From Dehalococcoidia bacterium (lineage in GTDB: Bacteria > Chloroflexota > Dehalococcoidia > Dehalococcoidales > RBG-16-60-22): a stretch of 10,597 nucleotides of DNA. A program made the position numbers and the translations under genes. Under the pieces are notes generated by a model. The model did not search any database and was not told where the DNA came from. It worked only from the letters and a program-made list of their open reading frames with translations. The DNA lies in the NCBI GenBank assembly GCA_004375725.1, contig SOKS01000205.1:1-10597 (forward strand), given 5' to 3'. Below, piece after piece: positions 7,254 to 10,597 of the stretch (position 1 is its first letter; the number at the start of each line of letters is the position of its first letter).

Positions 7254-7283
7254 AAAATAGCATATAAGAAATTAACTTGTCAA
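7254..7283 (-). promoter_or_regulatory. Sigma-70-type promoter for the ilvD-leuA operon
   Basis: On the minus strand a perfect -35 TTGACA (7283-7278) is followed by 18 bases and a -10 TATTTT (7259-7254). Initiation would be expected near 7247, giving a leader of about 84 bases before the ilvD TTG. The -35 box starts 20 bases after the tsaC stop codon, the only sizeable gap between the two gene sets. The prediction comes from the match to consensus alone. Confidence 0.6.
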
Positions 7284-7303
7284 ACTCGCGGACGTGTGGT
7301 TGG

Positions 7304-7975
7304 TCACTCCTGTTCCGAGGCGGAGTCTTGAAGCGCCTGTAGAACCTGGCGTATTTCCAGCCAGCTGACCAGCCCCTGCCTCAGTAGCTGGGGTGGGCTG
7401 ACCGTCAGGTCAACAATCGTGGAGAGTCCGCGTGATAGTATCGGGCCCTGGTCCAGAATCAGAGCCACCTGTTCCATCGCCCCACCAAGCAGATTTATCA
7501 CTTCCGGTACAGAGTATGGCGTCGGCTGTCCGCTGACATTGGCACTCGTTGCCGTAATGGGCAGTTCGGTCATGGCAGCCAGGTCCAGCATCACTTTATG
7601 GTCAGGGATTCTAATGCCGACTGTATCATATCCGGCAACCAGCAATGATGGAACGACTTCTTTTTTGGGCAATACCAGCGTCAAAGCACCAGGCAGGAAA
7701 CTATGCGCCAGTCGTTCAGCCTCCGGGCTAATACGAGCATACCTTTCCGCCATTTCCAGCGAACTGACCGCCACGTGTATCGGGTTGGAGTAAGCACGTC
7801 CCTTGAGATTAAAAACCTTGACGATGGCTTTAGTATCAAGGGCGTTAGCCGCCAGCGCATACCCGGTATCTGTCGGGCATACGATAACAGCCCCCTTGCG
7901 GATAAGACGCGCCGCGTGTTTCAGAACCTGTTTCGATGGTTTTTTAGGATTAACCTTTTCGATTTTAGCCTGCAT
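7304..7975 (-). CDS. tsaC: L-threonylcarbamoyladenylate synthase (YrdC/Sua5 family)
   Basis: TsaC makes threonylcarbamoyl-AMP from threonine, bicarbonate and ATP, the first step of the tRNA t6A37 modification. With the start chosen here the product is 223 residues, a single YrdC domain without the extra C-terminal Sua5 domain. Visible family elements are the PTDTGYALAANA strand-loop (34-45), the basic NLKGR (56-60), SNPIHVAV (63-70), VGIRIPDH (119-126) and TSANVSG (143-149), which together line the nucleotide and threonine site. An upstream in-frame ATG at 7996 would add seven residues but has no ribosome binding site. ATG 7975 has GAGGTG four bases before it, so the later start is preferred. 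It overlaps the end of tsaD by 11 bases, which points to coupled translation. The three other t6A genes lie directly upstream. Confidence 0.93.
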   Translation of the reverse strand: MQAKIEKVNPKKPSKQVLKHAARLIRKGAVIVCPTDTGYALAANALDTKAIVKVFNLKGRAYSNPIHVAVSSLEMAERYARISPEAERLAHSFLPGALTLVLPKKEVVPSLLVAGYDTVGIRIPDHKVMLDLAAMTELPITATSANVSGQPTPYSVPEVINLLGGAMEQVALILDQGPILSRGLSTIVDLTVSPPQLLRQGLVSWLEIRQVLQALQDSASEQE

Positions 7976-8984
7976 GTTGCACCTCAAGTGGTACATTAGG
8001 GATTACGTCAAGAGACAGGTCATCTGACTGACCCCGCATCAGCCTGGCATGGCCGGCCGCCGCAATCATAGCCGCGTTGTCCGTGCACAGCGAGAGGTCG
8101 GGGAAATACACTTTGATTCCCCCCCGGTTACAGGTATCCGTGAACATCTCTCTCAACCGTCGATTGGCCGAGACGCCGCCGGTAACACTGACGGCGGATA
8201 CCTCACGCTGCCTGGCAGCTCGCATTGTCTTGGCCACCAGGACATCCACCACCGCTTCCTGAAAACTGGCGGCAATATCTTCAAGAGGCAGTGCCTCACC
8301 ACTGGCAAGCTGGTTTTTGAAAGCGTTGATGACGGCCGTTTTCAGACCGCTGAAGCTGAAATAAAACGTTTTCGCCTTCGATAACGGCCGGGGGAAGTTA
8401 AAGGCTTTTCTATCGCCCTGAGTGGCCAGGCGGTCGATAACCGGACCTCCCGGAAAACCGAGGTCGAGAAACTTGGCAATCTTGTCAAAAGCCTCACCAG
8501 CGGCATCATCAACCGTGCCGCCAAGCAGCTCATACTGGCAGTACCCTCTGATGTATACCAGCAGAGTATGGCCGCCGGACACCGTCAAACAGACATGAGG
8601 CAGCGGGATATCAGGATTGCTCAGCAGATTGGCGAAGATATGCCCCTCGATGTGGTGCACTCCGATGAGTGGCACCCGCAACGCGTAGCTGAGCGTCTTG
8701 GCTGCCGCCACCCCGACCAGCAGCGAGCCGACCAGTCCCTGTTTGGCCGTTACCGCCACCGCCTCCACATCACGTAAATTTTTGCCTCCGGTATCGAGCG
8801 CCTCGTTGATAACGTAGCCGATGAGCTCGGTATGCCGTCGCGCGGCAATCTCCGGCACCACTCCACCGTACTTACGGTGCAGCTCCAGCTGGTTGGCGAT
8901 GACATTGGACAGCACGGTTCTGCCGTCAGCCACCAGGGCCGCCGACGTTTCATCACAAGAAGTCTCAATACCCAATACCAGCAT
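7965..8984 (-). CDS. tsaD: tRNA N6-adenosine threonylcarbamoyltransferase (Kae1/YgjD family)
   Basis: TsaD is the catalytic metalloprotein that moves the threonylcarbamoyl group from TC-AMP to N6 of A37 in ANN-decoding tRNAs, acting with TsaB and TsaE. The 339-residue length is typical. It has the ASKHA fold with GIETSCDETSAAL (5-17) in the first phosphate loop, the metal-binding HHIEGH (110-115, ligands His111 and His115), VSGGHT (135-140), FSGLKTA (211-217), VTGGVSANRRLR (267-278) and CTDNAAMIA (300-308) with ligand Asp302. The segment that usually reads Thr-x-Gly-Pro-Gly-Leu is TAKQGLVGSL here (79-88), an unusual pair of changes. The gene starts five bases after the tsaB stop, with AGGGG inside the tsaB end as its likely ribosome binding site, and it overlaps tsaC. 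Function is not in doubt from the remaining motifs. Confidence 0.96.
   Translation of the reverse strand: MLVLGIETSCDETSAALVADGRTVLSNVIANQLELHRKYGGVVPEIAARRHTELIGYVINEALDTGGKNLRDVEAVAVTAKQGLVGSLLVGVAAAKTLSYALRVPLIGVHHIEGHIFANLLSNPDIPLPHVCLTVSGGHTLLVYIRGYCQYELLGGTVDDAAGEAFDKIAKFLDLGFPGGPVIDRLATQGDRKAFNFPRPLSKAKTFYFSFSGLKTAVINAFKNQLASGEALPLEDIAASFQEAVVDVLVAKTMRAARQREVSAVSVTGGVSANRRLREMFTDTCNRGGIKVYFPDLSLCTDNAAMIAAAGHARLMRGQSDDLSLDVIPNVPLEVQHAG
7980..7985 (-). promoter_or_regulatory. Ribosome binding site that decides the tsaC start
   Basis: On the minus strand this is GAGGTG, four bases before ATG at 7975-7973 and inside the last codons of tsaD. The other in-frame ATG (7996-7994) has no purine-rich site upstream, so this element places the tsaC start at 7975. 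Confidence 0.65.
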
Positions 8985-8989
8985 CCTGA

Positions 8990-9703
8990 TTACCCCTGCT
9001 GCGCTGCCTGATTACGTTTTAAATACTTGTTCACAAAAGCCTTTGCCGTTGATTCCTTCAGATATAGCGGCGCCAGTGCCAGCGTATCATCATGCTCTCC
9101 GCTTTGCAGGCTAGCCGCCGCCAGCAACGCCACCACCACCCCACTGGGCGCACTTTCCAGCGCTTCAATGGTATTCGATTTGAGCAGTTGACCTATCACG
9201 TTCCGGTATTTTGGCACATCCGCCGCCACCAGTACCACGGGTTCTTTTATCATCTCAGCCAGGCCGGGAAGGTCGCCAACGTAGTAATCACCCACCTGAT
9301 GAACTTTATCATTGCCGCTGCGGTAGAACGCCGCGTATATCGTCTCTCTGGCACCGGCGTCAACAATCGGGCAGATGAGTGTCTGGCAGTCGCGGGCGCC
9401 ATAGGCAAGCACTTCCAGAGTGGAAATGCCCTTAACTGGTTTGCCCGTGCAATAGGCAAATATCTTACCCACCGTCACCCCTATTCTTATGCCCGTCCAG
9501 GAGCCTGGCCCCAGGCCGACACCAAATCCGTCAATATCTTCCAGGCCGAGGTTAGCCTTCTTGAGCACGCCGTCTACATTGAGCATGATTTTTGATAGTG
9601 ACTCGTGCCTGGTCTCGAAAACGAAATCGGCAAGGACGCGCCCATCATCGACCACACCGATGGCGTTGGCATAACTTGAGGTATCAATACCGAGTACCAG
9701 CAT
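8990..9703 (-). CDS. tsaB: tRNA threonylcarbamoyladenosine biosynthesis protein TsaB (YeaZ)
   Basis: TsaB is the inactive TsaD-like partner that dimerises with TsaD and bridges it to TsaE in the bacterial t6A complex. The 237 residues start with MLVLGIDTSSYANAIGV, almost the same opening as TsaD, as expected for these paralogues. They include the TsaB signature GPGSWTGIRIG (65-75), where the usual Phe is Trp, and DAGARETIYAAFY (115-127). The C-terminus LAPLYLKESTAKAF (210-223) is the common TsaB ending. The TsaD metal-binding HxxxH is absent, which separates the two families. The ATG shares its A with the TGA stop of tsaE (TGATG), so the two are translationally coupled. No rimI acetyltransferase gene lies between tsaB and tsaD, unlike in many bacteria. 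Confidence 0.93.
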   Translation of the reverse strand: MLVLGIDTSSYANAIGVVDDGRVLADFVFETRHESLSKIMLNVDGVLKKANLGLEDIDGFGVGLGPGSWTGIRIGVTVGKIFAYCTGKPVKGISTLEVLAYGARDCQTLICPIVDAGARETIYAAFYRSGNDKVHQVGDYYVGDLPGLAEMIKEPVVLVAADVPKYRNVIGQLLKSNTIEALESAPSGVVVALLAAASLQSGEHDDTLALAPLYLKESTAKAFVNKYLKRNQAAQQG

Positions 9704-10194
9704 CAGCTTTCAAGCCCCTTGAGAAGAGTCCCCAACCTCTCCCCGAAAACGGTGAGTTCTAACCGGCGCCTCTGCGGGGAAAGCACCTCGAACTTCACCT
9801 GCAGATAGTCCTCGGGCAGCAGAGGAAGCACTTTCTCCGCCCACTCCAGCACAATGACTCCTGCCTCTGCCCTGGCCAGATAATCGAGCATCCCGATTTC
9901 AAATCCATCTTCAATATCACCGATACGGTACAGGTCAACATGATAGACAGGGAGTCTTCCCCGGTACTCATTGACAAAGGCAAAGGTGGGACTGTTGACT
10001 TCTTTTCCCGGAATACCCAGACCGCTGCATAAACCCCGGGTGAAAAGCGTTTTGCCGCAACCAAGCTCACCGACCAGAGCAATAACGCTCCCCGCGGTCA
10101 TTTTTTCCCCCAGTCGCCGGCCAAAACGTAGCGTGGCTGCCGGGCCATTGCTGAAAAAAACATGCATTTTTTTAGCGATTTTCGAAGCTGACAT
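9703..10194 (-). CDS. tsaE: tRNA threonylcarbamoyladenosine biosynthesis ATPase TsaE (YjeE)
   Basis: TsaE is the small P-loop ATPase that binds the TsaB-TsaD dimer and is needed for multiple turnovers of t6A synthesis. The 163 residues contain the Walker A GELGCGKT (42-49), the SPTF switch segment (68-71), HVDLYRI (85-91) with the conserved Asp, and VIVLEWAEK (113-121) with the conserved Glu-Trp, all in the expected order. The N-terminus before residue 11 is poorly conserved and the ATG chosen has only a weak ribosome binding site. A second in-frame ATG nine codons later is possible but has none. It is the first gene of the leftward tsa cluster, divergent from guaA, with an extended -10 promoter upstream. 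Confidence 0.93.
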   Translation of the reverse strand: MSASKIAKKMHVFFSNGPAATLRFGRRLGEKMTAGSVIALVGELGCGKTLFTRGLCSGLGIPGKEVNSPTFAFVNEYRGRLPVYHVDLYRIGDIEDGFEIGMLDYLARAEAGVIVLEWAEKVLPLLPEDYLQVKFEVLSPQRRRLELTVFGERLGTLLKGLES

Positions 10195-10220
10195 ATTCTG
10201 AAAGCAACTTGTTATTTCTC

Positions 10221-10249
10221 TTGACGGTAGTATATCATAATGGTAATCT
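10221..10249 (+). promoter_or_regulatory. Promoter for guaA
   Basis: The -35 TTGACG (10221-10226) is followed by 17 bases and the -10 TAATCT (10244-10249), which is preceded by TGG (10241-10243), an extended -10. Initiation would be expected about 10255-10257, only 6-8 bases before the ATG at 10263. The spacer contains the -10 box of the opposite promoter for tsaE. Identified from consensus match only. Confidence 0.55.
10229..10237 (-). promoter_or_regulatory. Extended -10 promoter for the tsaE-tsaB-tsaD-tsaC genes
   Basis: On the minus strand this reads TGATATACT: a near-consensus -10 TATACT (10234-10229) with an upstream TG-n extension. No good -35 is present (TAGAAC lies at a 17-base spacing), as is common for extended -10 promoters. 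It would give a leader of roughly 30 bases before the tsaE ATG. It sits inside the guaA promoter spacer. Confidence 0.5.
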
Positions 10250-10262
10250 GGGTTCTATAAAA

Positions 10263-10597
10263 ATGGTAAAGAGGAAGACAAAACCGGCTGCAGACAAGAG
10301 TCTCCGCATCGCGACGACGGACGACATTGAAGTCTCCACCTATCTGGAAATTGCCAAAAAGATAGGCGGAGAACAACCGTCGGTGACCGAGGAAGCGGTC
10401 TCCGGAGCGGAACGCGAAGCAATCATCGTTATTGATTTTGGCTCCCAGTACAGTATGCTGATTGCCCGCTGCGTGCGTGAGTGTCAGGTTTACTGCGAAC
10501 TGGTGCCCCATGATGCCCCCTGGGACAAGATAGCCCCGCTCAATCCCCGGGGTTTTATTCTTTCCGGCGGACCCAGGAGTGTTTATGACGCCAATGC
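10263..10597 (+). CDS. guaA: GMP synthase (glutamine-hydrolysing), N-terminal part, with an N-terminal extension
   Basis: GuaA aminates XMP to GMP with ATP and ammonia from glutamine, in the cytoplasm. Only 111 codons plus two bases are in the window. Residues about 52-110 match the start of the class I glutamine amidotransferase domain: IIVIDFGSQYSMLIA (54-68), then FILSGGPRSVYDAN (98-111). The catalytic Cys of this domain and the ATP-pyrophosphatase domain lie beyond the edge. Upstream of the usual start is an open frame of about 50 residues from ATG 10263, with a basic beginning (KRKTK) and a segment LRIATTDDIEVSTYLEIAKK that looks protein-like. The ATG has no Shine-Dalgarno sequence and lies just after the predicted transcription start. 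A GTG at 10383 (codon 41), preceded at a longer distance by GGAG, is the alternative start. Gene identity is sure; the start is not. Confidence 0.88.
   Translation, partial: MVKRKTKPAADKSLRIATTDDIEVSTYLEIAKKIGGEQPSVTEEAVSGAEREAIIVIDFGSQYSMLIARCVRECQVYCELVPHDAPWDKIAPLNPRGFILSGGPRSVYDAN

Noticed and set aside
7164..7303. T-box riboswitch upstream of ilvD
   Set aside because: The leader after the promoter is only about 84 bases, and I see no T-box consensus or specifier-loop structure.
7976..7996. Longer tsaC start at ATG 7996
   Set aside because: No ribosome binding site is present. The added residues lie inside tsaD, and ATG 7975 has a good GAGGTG site.

Overview
The window looks like a chromosomal housekeeping segment from an anaerobic bacterium, most likely a Chloroflexota/Dehalococcoidia-type organism. 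This rests on the protein style, on an ilvD-ilvB-ilvN-ilvC-leuA gene order that I recall from Dehalococcoides, and on a dihydroxy-acid dehydratase with the cysteine pattern of oxygen-sensitive [4Fe-4S] enzymes. The taxonomic call is an inference. I see no insertion sequence, CRISPR array, phage gene, tRNA or rRNA. Every gene but the last lies on the minus strand, so transcription runs from right to left.

Right edge (about 10200-10597): a divergent intergenic region of under 70 bases carries overlapping, oppositely directed promoter-like elements. One faces right into guaA (GMP synthase, cut by the window end). The other faces left into tsaE.

Positions 10194-7304 (minus): tsaE, tsaB, tsaD and tsaC/yrdC lie head to tail with overlaps or gaps of a few bases. 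TsaC makes threonylcarbamoyl-AMP, and TsaB, TsaD and TsaE transfer the threonylcarbamoyl group to A37 of ANN-decoding tRNAs. The complete minimal bacterial t6A pathway is therefore in one apparent transcription unit.

Positions 7303-7164: a 140-base spacer with a consensus-like sigma-70-type promoter reading left, then a hairpin plus U8 tract just before ilvD. This is either a terminator for read-through from the tsa genes or an attenuator of the ilv operon.

Positions 7163-221 (minus): ilvD (TTG start), ilvB, a stand-alone ACT-domain small subunit, a full-length ilvH/ilvN small subunit, ilvC and leuA. These provide acetolactate synthase with two different regulatory chains, ketol-acid reductoisomerase, dihydroxy-acid dehydratase and 2-isopropylmalate synthase: the shared Ile/Val steps plus the committed leucine step. 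leuCD and leuB do not follow leuA. Instead the 5' end of an MgtC/SapB-family membrane protein gene begins 8 bases after leuA and runs off the left edge.

No wholly undescribed system is evident. The points most worth checking are the tandem ACT-only plus full-length ALS small subunits, the hairpin-U8 leader of ilvD, the compact overlapping guaA/tsaE promoters with an almost leaderless, N-terminally extended GuaA, and the four-gene t6A cluster.
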